A stretch of DNA of 10,191 bases, taken from positions 1-10,191 of the forward strand of contig NWUY0300076960.1 in NCBI GenBank assembly GCA_004151065.3, in the 5' to 3' direction. This DNA comes from Larix sibirica. Taxonomy: Eukaryota; Streptophyta; Pinopsida; Pinales; Pinaceae. Shown here piece after piece: positions 1 to 7,497 of the stretch. Every line of letters begins with the position of its first letter. The first letter of the stretch is position 1. The notes beneath the pieces are model-generated. The model was given only the letters and a program-made list of their open reading frames with translations, was not told the origin of the DNA and searched no databases. A program made the translations under genes and the position numbers.

Positions 1-52
1 TGCATTGGGTCAGCAGGTGGGTACATGACAGTCTCAAACTAGGGGTATTACA
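1..52 (-). repeat. 3' LTR, first 52 bases only
   Basis: Read on the minus strand, the segment begins TGTAATACCCCTAG, a TG-start typical of plant gypsy LTRs (TGTAAYACCCC). It sits directly beside a purine-rich tract and about 100 bases after the end of the pol frame, which is where a 3' LTR must begin. The rest of the LTR lies outside the window, so its length, its CA end and the target duplication cannot be judged. Confidence 0.8.
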
Positions 53-66
53 TTTTCCATCCCCTT
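53..66 (-). promoter_or_regulatory. Polypurine tract of the chromovirus
   Basis: The minus strand reads AAGGGGATGGAAAA immediately before the TG of the LTR. A purine run touching the LTR is the expected primer site for plus-strand DNA synthesis during reverse transcription. One T interrupts the run, which is tolerable in a real tract or may be decay. Confidence 0.75.
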
Positions 67-152
67 AGATTCAACACCATCCTCGGTGTTCTTTTCTCCA
101 AACCACATGAAAAAAAATTTCAAATTTATTTACATTACATATGTACAAGCCT

Positions 153-600
153 TCAAAATAAATGTGGGTACTCTTCCCGTATCATGTTCTCTATTTCCCA
201 TGTTGCTTCCTCAGGATTGTAGTGGTCCCATTGGACCTTTACCTATCCTATGGGACTGTTCCTGAGAGTCTCGATTCTTATGTCCATTATGCACACCAGT
301 TGCTCATGTATTTCCCTCTCTGGTTCTACCTATACCACAGACCAATTAAGTATTTGATTAGAATCATAAACATACTTTTTAATAATGAAACATGAAAAAA
401 ATTATGCACTTTGACCATAGGAGGTAGTGCTAGTTCATATGCCACTGGTCTGACTCTACTTAGGATCTCAAACGGTCCACAATATTTGGCTGCCAACTTC
501 ATATAGTTACCCAACCTCAATTAACTTTTCCTGCTTTTTTTACCTTCAGGAAGACCTTGTCTCCCACTTGAAGTTCTCTATGCACTCTGCCCTTATCATC
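153..600 (-). pseudogene. Chromovirus integrase tail and chromodomain, broken
   Basis: The stretch open at 326-520 reads CGPFEILSRVRPVAYELALPP and then VKVHNFFHVSLLKS, the GPY/F-like module that follows integrase in plant gypsy elements. After a frameshift the last piece, ending at a TGA at 153-155, contains VQWDHYNPEEATWEIENM followed by REEYPHLF. This is the end of a chromodomain, a module thought to target integration to particular chromatin. At least two frameshifts separate these parts from each other and from the integrase core. The chromodomain C-terminus is very well preserved, and its stop lies about 100 bases before the LTR, as expected of an uninterrupted 3' end. The region between about 240 and 326 is too decayed to read in one frame. 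Confidence 0.85.
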
Positions 601-639
601 ATAGCTTGTTTGTCTATCCTATGCCACTTTTAAATTCTA

Positions 640-1257
640 CTTGATTTTGGTTACACATTCTTCCATTTCCTGCAACATTTATGGTCCAACCAATATACGT
701 TCAACAAGATTGTCACAATTTACTGGAACATTACACTTCCTGCCATATAATGCTTCGAAAGGACTCATCTTCAATGATGCTTGGTAAACATTGTTGTAAG
801 CAAATTCTACCAAATATAGGTAGTTTTCCCATTTACTAGGCTTGTCCATTACATACATCCTGAGCATATCTTCAATAACCTGATTTACTTGCTAAGTATG
901 CCCATCTGACTTTGGATGATAAGTTGTACTAAATTTGATTTTGGTTTCAAAATCCTCGAAAAACCCTCTCCAAAAGATCGAGGTGAAATTTGGATCTCGA
1001 TATGAAACAATGAATTTAGGAATATCATGTAATCTGGTCACTTCCCTCATGTAATTTTTTATAAATTTTGTTGCTTTGAATTTTGATTAGATAGGTATGA
1101 AATGTGATGCCTTTGTTAACTTGTCCACCACCACCATGATAGAATCATGTTGTTTCATAGTCCTCAACAACTTTGTAATGAAGTCGATAGTTACCATCTC
1201 CCACTTCCATTCTGAAATCGGTAATGGATGAAATAAACCAATAGGGTGTCTCCATTT
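640..1257 (-). pseudogene. Integrase catalytic core (rve), inactivated
   Basis: The DDE integrase core is in the same frame as the zinc-binding part. The first catalytic Asp region is present (TIDFITKL) and is followed by VVVDKLTKASHFIPI and a stop. The second catalytic Asp should lie in an S-D-R-D-P motif but reads SYRDPNFTS, with Tyr encoded at 1000-1002. The catalytic Glu should follow DGxT, but that codon is a TAG stop at 892-894 (YHPKSDGHT then stop then QVNQ). The end of the core (KPSKWENYLYLVEFAYNN, FEALYGRKC) is well kept. This enzyme would insert element DNA into the genome. Here two of three catalytic residues are lost and there are several stops. Confidence 0.92.
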
Positions 1258-1575
1258 TTCTTTCACCCTCTGACACTCTAGACATTGAGCGATAACCCAG
1301 GCCACTTCTTTATTCGTTCCTGGCCAATAATATTACCTCTTGACTGTTGTAAGTGTTTTTTGATAGCCATGATGGCCTGCATATGGAACATTATGCATTT
1401 CATGTAGTTTCATCTTCTTTACTTCATTCCCTTCAGGAATATAAATTCTATTTTTGAACAGAAGAGTTCCATCTTCTCCCATTCTAAAGTGTTCATATTT
1501 TGATGGTGCACTATTTGACTGTAATGCTTCCCTAACCTGCAAATATTGTTTATCATGTTCCAATGCTTTCAACAA
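1258..1575 (-). pseudogene. Integrase N-terminal HHCC zinc-binding domain
   Basis: The translation contains LHEMHNVPYAGHHGYQKT, then after one in-frame stop at the end of VKR comes YYWPG and further on AQCLECQRVKEKWRHPIG. The two His and the CxxC pair form the HHCC zinc site of retroviral-type integrases, with the H-x-PYAGHxG spacing usual in plant gypsy elements. It precedes the catalytic core in the same frame, and shares that frame with RNase H. The zinc ligands look intact although the frame is broken. The upstream linker (LLFKNRIYIPEGNE) is also recognisable as the segment joining RNase H to integrase. Confidence 0.9.
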
Positions 1576-1626
1576 TTATCTCTTTAAATCAGATTCTCGT
1601 TCACTAATGGTTGTAATCATTCTCTT

Positions 1627-1985
1627 CTAATTCCTTCTTATATTGAGAGCATATGCCACATGGTTTTCCTTGCCCTTGATATGCTTAATTTCGAAATTAA
1701 ATTCGCTCGAGAATTCCATCCATCTTGCTTGGAGGACATTTAAGTTGGGATGTTCAAATAGATATTTTAAGCTATGATGATCTTTCTTCAACTCAAATAT
1801 GTTACCCAACATATAGTACCTCCACATTTTGAGTGCATGTACTACTATTGCTAACTCCAAGTCATGAGTAGTGTAATTATTCTAATGCTCTTTCAGCTTC
1901 CGTGATTCGTAGAAAATCACATGACCTTCTTGCATCAACACACCACCCACTCCTTCCAAGCATATGTACATACAATATACTCCTT
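1627..1985 (-). pseudogene. Gypsy RNase H domain, two catalytic Asp lost
   Basis: RNase H removes the RNA strand during reverse transcription. The domain starts in one frame with KEYIVCTYAWKEW, where the family has T-D-A: the first catalytic Asp is Tyr (codon 1962-1964). A frameshift near 1945 moves the reading to LMQEGHVIFYESRKLKEH, then a stop, then YTTHDMELAIVVHALKMWRY with the catalytic Glu kept. The third carboxylate is kept in KKDHHSLKYLF. The fourth, in the A-D-A-L-S motif, reads HVAYALN with Tyr at 1651-1653. The domain is therefore clearly identifiable and clearly dead. Confidence 0.92.
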
Positions 1986-2392
1986 ATCTAGATCTACAAT
2001 ATTTAGGATTGGTGCACAAGTAAGCAACTCTTTCAAGATTTTGAATTTTTCTTCACATTTCTGAGTCCACTCAAATTTTACACCCTTATTTTGTAAAGAT
2101 GTAATCAGATGTGTTATTCTGGAGAAGGCCTCGATAAACCTCCTGTAATAGACATCCAACCCCATGAAATATCTTACCTCTAATACATTTCTAGGAATAA
2201 TGCTTTCTTGTATAGCTTTTATTTTAGCATGTTCCACGATCACTCCTTCCTCTAAGAAAATGTGACCTAGATACAACAATACTTCTAATAGAAAGTACAC
2301 TAACTTAGCTTGGCATACAACTAATTCTCCCTCAGTATCTATAGAGTTATCCTAAGCTTCTCTTCATGATCTTCTTCTGTCTTGGAATAATC
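1986..2392 (-). pseudogene. Reverse transcriptase C-terminal part, truncated
   Basis: Two overlapping frames carry the end of a gypsy reverse transcriptase. The most upstream frame reads DYSKTEEDHEEKLRITL, stop, ILREN, stop, LYAKLS, just after where the YVDD strand would be. A frameshift then leads to LLYLGHIFLEEGVIVE, RYFMGLDVYYRRFIEAFSRI, FEWTQKCEEKFKILKELL and TCAPILNI, the thumb and connection region leading into RNase H. The catalytic palm with YVDD is absent because the similarity ends at about 2392. Stops replace codons that are usually Gln or Lys in the family, consistent with point decay. Confidence 0.9.
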
Positions 2393-2807
2393 AGGAATTT
2401 GGTGATAGGAATTTGGAAGGTTTGGCGCAAATGCGACAAGAGGTTAAAATGTTTTGATGGGAAAAATATTGATGTTAACACCTATACCAATGATTAGGGT
2501 CTAGGAAACAAAACTTCTTGTTGCAAGCTTGTTTAGTGACATGTTGATTGATCACTACAGAAAGTTGAAAACTTCATGTAGCGAAATAATTCATCTATGT
2601 TGTTTTTTTGCTACCAGAAGATCATTTTAGGTGCTAACAGCGCACCAATTAGGTCAACCTAAAAAATGGTCAACATTTTACTCATATGTTCAATGTATTA
2701 TAGGAATATATGTTTCCATATTGTGTTCATGGTTAGCTTCAACCATCCTCCATCTCTTTCTTCATCTCTCTTCACTTTGATTTTTGTGAGTTGTATTCAA
2801 GCTTCTA
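2393..2807. other. Unassigned stretch right of the chromovirus break
   Basis: The chromovirus similarity stops abruptly near 2392 and nothing to the right continues it. I see no frame of note, no tRNA and no clear repeat in this stretch. The pyrimidine-rich run at about 2745-2775 (catcctccatctctttcttc) is the only compositional feature. The joint may be a deletion, a recombination point or the edge of another insertion. Confidence 0.4.
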
Positions 2808-2829
2808 TCACCAAATGATTATGCTGAGA

Positions 2830-2844
2830 ATATATATATATATA
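2830..2844. repeat. Short AT microsatellite
   Basis: A run of alternating A and T of about 15 bases lies inside the tail of the unrecognised frame, where it encodes a run of alternating Tyr and Ile. Slippage here could have extended the tail. Confidence 0.8.
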
Positions 2845-3051
2845 GGCATAAAATATCTATAGATAATATAATCATTTTGTTTTTTCACATTTTCAAAAAA
2901 GTGACCCATTACATCCATGTCGTCAATATGGTATATGAAAATTCTATCTTGATATGGTCATACCAAATTGATTTTTGTTTCCTTAAATCACATTAAATAG
3001 TAGGCCACATTATTTGCATTGACATGTGTTGCAATGACAAAAATACATCAC

Positions 3052-3143
3052 CTACAAAGACACAATTCAAAATATTAATCAATATTACTTAATTCAAAAT
3101 ATTAATTAATCTATAATGATCCCATTAATCAAGTTATGTATAC
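3052..3143 (-). other. Intron-like AT-rich interval (GT...AG, 92 bases)
   Basis: On the minus strand the interval starts AAG|GTATAC and ends TTTGTAG|G, both acceptable plant splice-site contexts. It is much richer in A and T than the coding-like flanks and contains five in-frame stops. Against the idea, removing exactly 92 bases would shift the frame, whereas the flanking open stretches share one frame without removal. A one-base indel since inactivation, or an unrelated insertion, would be needed to reconcile this. Confidence 0.3.
3064..3106. repeat. Direct repeat of 16 bases, period 27
   Basis: The 16-mer aattcaaaatattaat occurs at 3064-3079 and again at 3091-3106. It lies wholly within the intron-like AT-rich interval and explains part of its length by local duplication. 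Confidence 0.85.
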
Positions 3144-3858
3144 CTTCCTCAAAACATTAGAAAAACAATCATGATCTATTGAATCCATGGCCTCTTCAAC
3201 ATGCATATATTTCCATAATAGAATTGGATGTGACCCCTTTGCATTTAAAGGGACACATTTCTATTGTTTGACATATCCATTGTATTTTCATTGATCAAAT
3301 GCACATCCCTATGCATCAACACAAAACATATAAAAGCATTCATACTTCCTCATATCAATGGCAAAGATGGCACACCTGTCTTTTCTACAATTCCCTTGTG
3401 CTAGGTATAGTTTCAAAATAGCAAGGGATGGATCTATTTTCATTGCCCAACACAACATTCCAACATAACCTACATCATGAACATCAAATTTAATTTTTCT
3501 TCTAAGCATGTTTTTCAAAGTACATTGAAAATTTCATTATATTGTAGTCTCTTACCTACACACCAAAATTTCATGTTCCTCACCTCCATGGCCTATATTG
3601 AGTATTTCCAAATGCAGTGTGCATGGTGTCTACCATCTCACACATCGTATAAAATTTTATATTATATTACTCTTATAACTCTTAGGGTACAATGATACTC
3701 CTATTAAAAATTTGTATCAATCTCATAGGAGGCAATACAACACTATGGGATTTACAAGCCTCGGGAAAATCATAACTAAATCTCCTATCGAGACCATAAA
3801 ATTATGGTGTGTTGATATAGTTGTTGTTCATGTGCATCACAATCTTTATTTGTGTGTC

Positions 3859-3883
3859 TGTGTGCATGCGCACATGCGCACGT
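3859..3883. repeat. Perfect alternating purine-pyrimidine tract
   Basis: These 25 bases alternate strictly between pyrimidine and purine and include the 8-mer catgcgca twice in tandem (3865-3872 and 3873-3880). Such tracts can adopt left-handed Z-DNA. The tract holds several CpG in a window where CpG is rare. It falls in unit A and has no counterpart in unit B, so it arose after the copies diverged. Confidence 0.8.
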
Positions 3884-4190
3884 TCTCACACTAAAAAATA
3901 AATTGTGGTCTCGTAATGGTGGGGGAACATGCCCCGCACTCTAATAAATATATCATAAACATAAGGTGATGCATCCTCAAGCTTAAAATAGCATAGTTTA
4001 ATTGTTTTCCCCATTACATGGTTAGGATATATATCAAATATCCGACCCCTCATATCATGTCCCTTCATCGCCACTTTCATTACTTTCCATTTATCTTTCC
4101 CTAGAACCTCACTCCTCTTCCACCTAATAACACTCCACCAAAGGGTTCTCTATGGTCCTACCCTTATATATAGTGTTACCAACTACTAGA

Positions 4191-4242
4191 CACTACTAGG
4201 AAACATCAACATTGACCACTACTAGGAAACATCAACATTGAT
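4191..4242. repeat. Tandem duplication, 26-base unit, two copies
   Basis: The unit starting cactactaggaaacatcaac occurs at 4191-4216 and 4217-4242 and differs only at the final base. Unit B has a single diverged equivalent near 5449-5475, so the duplication arose in unit A after separation. Being 26 bases long, it also shifts any reading frame through the site. Confidence 0.9.
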
Positions 4243-4705
4243 CATCAAGTGTTTCTATCAACTTTCCATGGCTTTTATCTCCTTAACTAACCAATTGTAC
4301 TATCCATATATATCCTCTAGGGTGATCCAGCAGCAATCTCATTCTCCCATGCCAGGGGATATGTAGGACAATCTTTTACACTTGGGTCTTGTACCAGTTA
4401 TTCGAAAAACAATTTACAATGAAAATTTCGTTTCCAAATGAAATATATCCATAGTTAAAAAGGAAGTCTACAAAATACATGTTTCCTAGAACTCCTCTCT
4501 ATGAGAGGATGCATGTGTACATAGGGTGGAATTGATGTGCTACATATCCATCTACCACTAGGTGTCCCCTCAGGGTTGAATGGTGGGGAAACTATGATAG
4601 TAAAAACACATATAATTATTCATGATGGTAACAATTCACTTATACAACTCAATAAAAAAATCATTTATAACAAATATGAGCCCTCTCAAATTTTGGAGGC
4701 ACAAC

Positions 4706-4901
4706 CCTAACCTATCTAAAAGCAGTACCTTAGGAATATATAGAACTCCTTCTATCACATAGAGAATACTTCTAGTATAGAGAAAAATATACATCAAATA
4801 ACAAAGATGAAATAGATAGAATTTCTTTCAAGCTTGAGAAAATACAACACAACGGAGATCTTAATAAAAAGGAAAGAAAATTGACAAAAGAAAGCGGTAA
4901 A
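4706..4901. other. A-rich spacer between units A and B
   Basis: About 195 bases separate the end of unit A similarity from the start of unit B similarity. The plus strand is rich in A and G (runs such as agaaaaatatacatc and aaaaaggaaagaaaa). No frame or repeat of note is seen and it has no match beside the far end of unit B. It could be a small insertion or the remains of a duplication junction. Confidence 0.4.
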
Positions 4902-5943
4902 TGTGTGCATGGTGTCCACCATTTAATCCCTCATTTCAACTCTAAGATATGTGTTGTTTTCTAACTCTTGGGACAAAAAAATAAACATGCTCATCAATTG
5001 TATTAATATCATAGGATGTTGTATGGTAGCAAGGTCTCTATGATTCCCTAAACAACAATAACTATGTCCCCTATTGATACCATAAAAGCATGATGGTGTA
5101 TTGGAATAATCAAATTTCATGTACACCAAAAATTCAAAATTTTAATGTGTCACAAAATAAAATTCCAACTCATCATGGTGGGGATGCATGCCCCTTTCTC
5201 CTATAAATATCATAAACATAAGGTTCTAGAACATTAAAATTAGAATCTTGTATTTTAAGTGGTTTCCCCTTTACATGGTTAGGAGGGATATTAAACAATG
5301 TACCCCACAAATCACATCCTTTCATCATTGCTTTTACTACATCCTAGTTATGTTTACCCAACACTGTATGCCTCCTCCTCATAATAAAAACCTACTAGAG
5401 GGAACTCTATCGTCCACCCTCTAATATAGCCTCATGAACTACTCAATACTATCTAGGATCATTAACACCAATCACCAAGTGAGGTGGTATCAACACCAAT
5501 GGCTTGGATTTCCCTATGCAAATTGTTGTACTGCATAGATTTACCCCTCTAAGGTAATTTGTGTTATCTAATTCTCTGGTAGTGAGGGATATGGAGGAAT
5601 ACCTTTTCCATTAGGGTCCTTTGCAAGTTATACCAAAAACAATATAAAGTAAAATCCATGTTATCTCATGAAATAAAACTTTCAAAATTAAAGATATCCA
5701 TAACTAAACAATAATTTCCACAAAATATCTATGTTCCAAACCTCCTCGCTCTAAGACAATGTATGGGTACTCTAGGATGGAATTAGTGCACTACCTTCCC
5801 AACTATTATTGGTCGATGACCCCTAATGAGTGGACGGTGGGGTCCCTATAATAGTAATTCATGACAATAACGATTCGCTCATACAACTCAAAAAAAAATG
5901 TAAAACATACAAGTCCTCTAATCAGGTCAAAGGAGGCACATTC
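4902..5943 (-). pseudogene. Unit B: second copy of the unrecognised coding relic
   Basis: This copy repeats unit A at a distance of about 1.24-1.29 kb. On the minus strand it reads, in order, FFFELYERIVIVMN, a decayed middle, LAKDPNGKGIPPYPSLPEN, ITLEG, NNLHREIQAIGVDTTSLGD after a frameshift, FPLVGFYYEEEAYSVG, VVKAMMKGCDLWGTLFNIPP followed by NHVKGKPLK, EPYVYDIYRRKG, and an open run of 68 codons at 4923-5129 containing DYSNTPSCFYGINRGHSY. Several pieces are more complete than in unit A, which helps fix the frame. Stops (for example before LAKDP) and frameshifts make it inactive. The similarity to unit A ends at 4902; beyond it there is no equivalent of the 2808-3518 frame. Confidence 0.55.
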
Positions 5944-6599
5944 CAAGATGATCTAGTATTGGGATTTGGGGATTGTCAAGAGAACCATGTATCACCTAGA
6001 TAAGACCCTCATTGGGTAGAGGAATCAACAATATATAGCCAAGAGGAATTAGTTAGAGTTTAAATATTTAGCTCAATAAGTAATTAAGTTGTCATATTAT
6101 AATTCAAAACTAACATTTGATTTGCAAGCATCACAAGATCCAACCTTTGGAAGAACAACAAATTATCTCAAATATGATCAAAATGATTAGTGAGGACACA
6201 TAAAAATGTTTAATCATGAGATAGATTATATTATACTGCAAGGGATTTAAGATTGCAATTTATGGGAGGGATATTATTGCTAGGAAATGTTAAATTTTGT
6301 AATGGGAGGTTAGTGTGTAGGGTTACTATCAGTATAGGGGTCTATCTGGCTCCCTAAAAAAGTATTTCCTTTTGTAATTTCTCATCAAATTTGCGCCACA
6401 AGTAGGTTGTGAGGCTAGTGTGTTTCTCACATAGTTGTGATTTATTTTTCTATGGAAGTATCATTTCATGTGAATAGTGGTAGTAAATAAGTTAAATGTT
6501 GAATCCACCTATACAATGTCCATAGATCTTTTGTAGGGTAGTTGGATTTCAATTCCCTACCCTCTCCACTTGATAACACGAGTGGTAAATTTTCCTTTT
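5944..6599. other. Stretch without recognisable features
   Basis: Between unit B and the copia relic I see no frame with family motifs on either strand. The right end (about 6440-6599) could be the more decayed upstream part of the copia reverse transcriptase and RNase H, since the order would fit, but I could not find convincing motifs. Confidence 0.4.
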
Positions 6600-6920
6600 C
6601 AATGTCTTAGCTACCTTATAGCCACCTAAGAAATACTTTTCCCATTGAATTATTATGGAAAAAGAAACAATCCTGAACCCACAAACTTTGTATCCAATCA
6701 AATATTTGCTTATGATATCATCACATATAGTTCTAACAAGGAGAAATATAAACTCATATAGGTTATTAAACACATCGATGTGGATGAACAACATAACTAG
6801 AGGTACTTAGACATGTAAGAAAATAACCTCACTAAGGCCTTTGCTACTCCTATGGTCTTCACCTCCCTTCAACATCTCATCAATAATGTCAATTATGAAG
6901 TCTTCTTGCACAACACCTAG
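6600..6920 (+). pseudogene. Ty1/copia RNase H C-terminal relic
   Basis: The plus strand carries the end of a copia polyprotein in changing frames. One frame reads ATxEILFPLNYYGKRNNPEP followed by NFVSNQ, matching the A-T-x-E-A-L-W and D-N-Q-S segments of copia RNase H. After indels, a TTC-x-CAA-AGG-like region resembles the F-H-x-R-T-K-H-I block. The last piece reads ENNLTKAFATPMVFTSLQHL and ends at a TAG at 6918-6920, matching the N-L-A-D-x-F-T-K-A-L-A-T-P end of the protein. Stops and at least three frameshifts are present. The minus-strand open frame over 6549-6794 is a shadow of this. The catalytic Asp before FTK falls in a small deletion. Confidence 0.65.
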
Positions 6921-6938
6921 AAGTAGATATTTACTATT

Positions 6939-7250
6939 TGTTGGATTATGCCACTCATGTATCTAGGAATTTGGGCCAATTGTTTCATATGGAAAGTATT
7001 GTACTACGACTAGTCCTTGAAATTATGCTTCTTGTCCTTTCTCGATCATTGTTAATCATCATCTTCTCCACATAAATCGTTGATTCAATGCATAGGAGTG
7101 TTCAAGACATAGAATTAGTGAGCCTAGATAAAGGGTGCTCTTGAATTAGAGATTAGATCTGACAATGACACCCTTTAGTTGCTTGAGACTAGCCACTTGT
7201 AATATCGTTGACTTTGAGTCCATCCCTAGTATATAATTCATCCTTATATT
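6939..7250 (+). repeat. Possible copia 3' LTR, 5' part
   Basis: Nineteen bases after the copia stop the sequence reads TGTTGGATTATGCC, the usual start of plant copia LTRs. No good polypurine tract precedes it; AGAAGTAGA at 6920-6928 is the only candidate. The right limit is not visible: no CA end or second LTR copy could be found, so the end given is approximate. A TATA-like string at about 7231-7236 (tatata) with the sequence around it could be the LTR promoter, but this is weak. Confidence 0.45.
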
Positions 7251-7497
7251 TTGTTTAAAAAAACAAAGCTATTGGTTTTTGACTTAGACCATTGTTACAT
7301 AGTTATTGGCAAGGGGAATATCAAATAACTACTTATGAGGAATGGTTTCTAGAGTACTTCCATGGGTGGCTTCTTCTTTTAATGATAATATGTGGGATCC
7401 ATTTGATCCATATGATCCTACTATAGTATAATTTTGGGACTAGATGTTTCATGTAACCTTATCAATATCCCAATAAATTATCGATGAAGACATTAAA
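7251..7497. other. Stretch between copia LTR and LINE relic
   Basis: I see no clear coding motif. A local imperfect repeat of gatccatat-like units lies at about 7396-7420. The N-terminal half of a LINE endonuclease would be expected here if the relic to the right were more complete, but its motifs were not found. Confidence 0.35.

Larger units (their letters stand above)
1..2392 (-). mobile_element. Ty3/gypsy chromovirus, 3' half, degenerate
   Basis: On the minus strand the segment reads, in element order, the end of reverse transcriptase, RNase H, integrase, a GPY/F-like tail, a chromodomain, a polypurine tract and an LTR start. This order, with the chromodomain last, is typical of plant chromoviruses. 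The motif style (VAYELALPP, KVHNFFHVSLLK, ATWEIENM) suggests a Tekay/Del-like lineage, which is inference. The element is truncated inside reverse transcriptase near 2392: no YVDD active site, protease, gag, primer-binding site or 5' LTR is visible to the right. The left edge leaves the window inside the 3' LTR. Several stops and at least three frameshifts make it non-functional. Confidence 0.93.
2808..3518 (-). pseudogene. Unrecognised coding relic, apparent C-terminal part of unit A
   Basis: One minus-strand frame can be followed from 3518 to a TGA at 2808. The first 69 codons are open (MLRRKIKFDVHDVGYVGMLC, later FAIDMRKYECFYMFCVDA), then three stops, then 43 open codons including AKGSHPILLWKYMHVEEAMD and DHDCFSNVLRK. 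After an AT-rich interval of about 90 bases the same frame resumes with FVIATHVNANNVAYYLM and later YQDRIFIYHIDDMDVMGHFF, interrupted only by TGA codons. The composition, with balanced charged and aromatic residues and open runs between isolated stops, looks like decayed protein. I do not recognise the family. It lies directly downstream of unit A in the same orientation, so it may be the C-terminal part of the same ancestral gene. No equivalent is seen beside unit B. Confidence 0.5.
3617..4705 (-). pseudogene. Unit A: first copy of an unrecognised duplicated coding relic
   Basis: The segment aligns along its whole length with unit B. Minus-strand translation of both gives matching blocks in the same order: FFIELYK and FFFELYE; LVQDP and LAKDP; ITLEDIY and ITLEG; EIKAM and EIQAI; VLGK with MKG, D and G; IYPNHVMGKTIK and IPPNHVKGKPLK; SPYVYDIF and EPYVYDIY; NTP with FYG; RLIQIF and LIQLM; and the shared DNA of MVDTMH. 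The longest open piece is 64 codons (3886-4080, MKVAMKGHDMRGRIFDIYPN onward). Frames change several times and stops are frequent, so it cannot be functional. I do not recognise the protein. A transposon-encoded protein or a decayed gene family member are both possible. Confidence 0.55.

Noticed and set aside
162-395. Plus-strand open frame of 77 codons
   Set aside because: It is antisense to the chromodomain region of the chromovirus, whose minus-strand motifs are clear.
2421-2437. tttggcgcaaatgcgac, resembling a TGGCGCC-type primer-binding site
   Set aside because: Only part matches, no LTR end with CA precedes it, and no gag-like frame follows on the plus strand.
3477-3894. Two plus-strand open frames of 72 and 60 codons
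   Set aside because: They lie antisense to the unit A relic, show no family motifs, and the A/B similarity favours the minus strand.
2808-5943. Endogenous pararetrovirus as source of the duplicated relic
   Set aside because: No reverse transcriptase, movement-protein or coat zinc-finger motif is visible in either copy.
6549-6794. Minus-strand open frame of 81 codons
   Set aside because: It is antisense to the copia RNase H relic and has a low-complexity, Ile/Phe-rich translation typical of AT-rich shadow frames.
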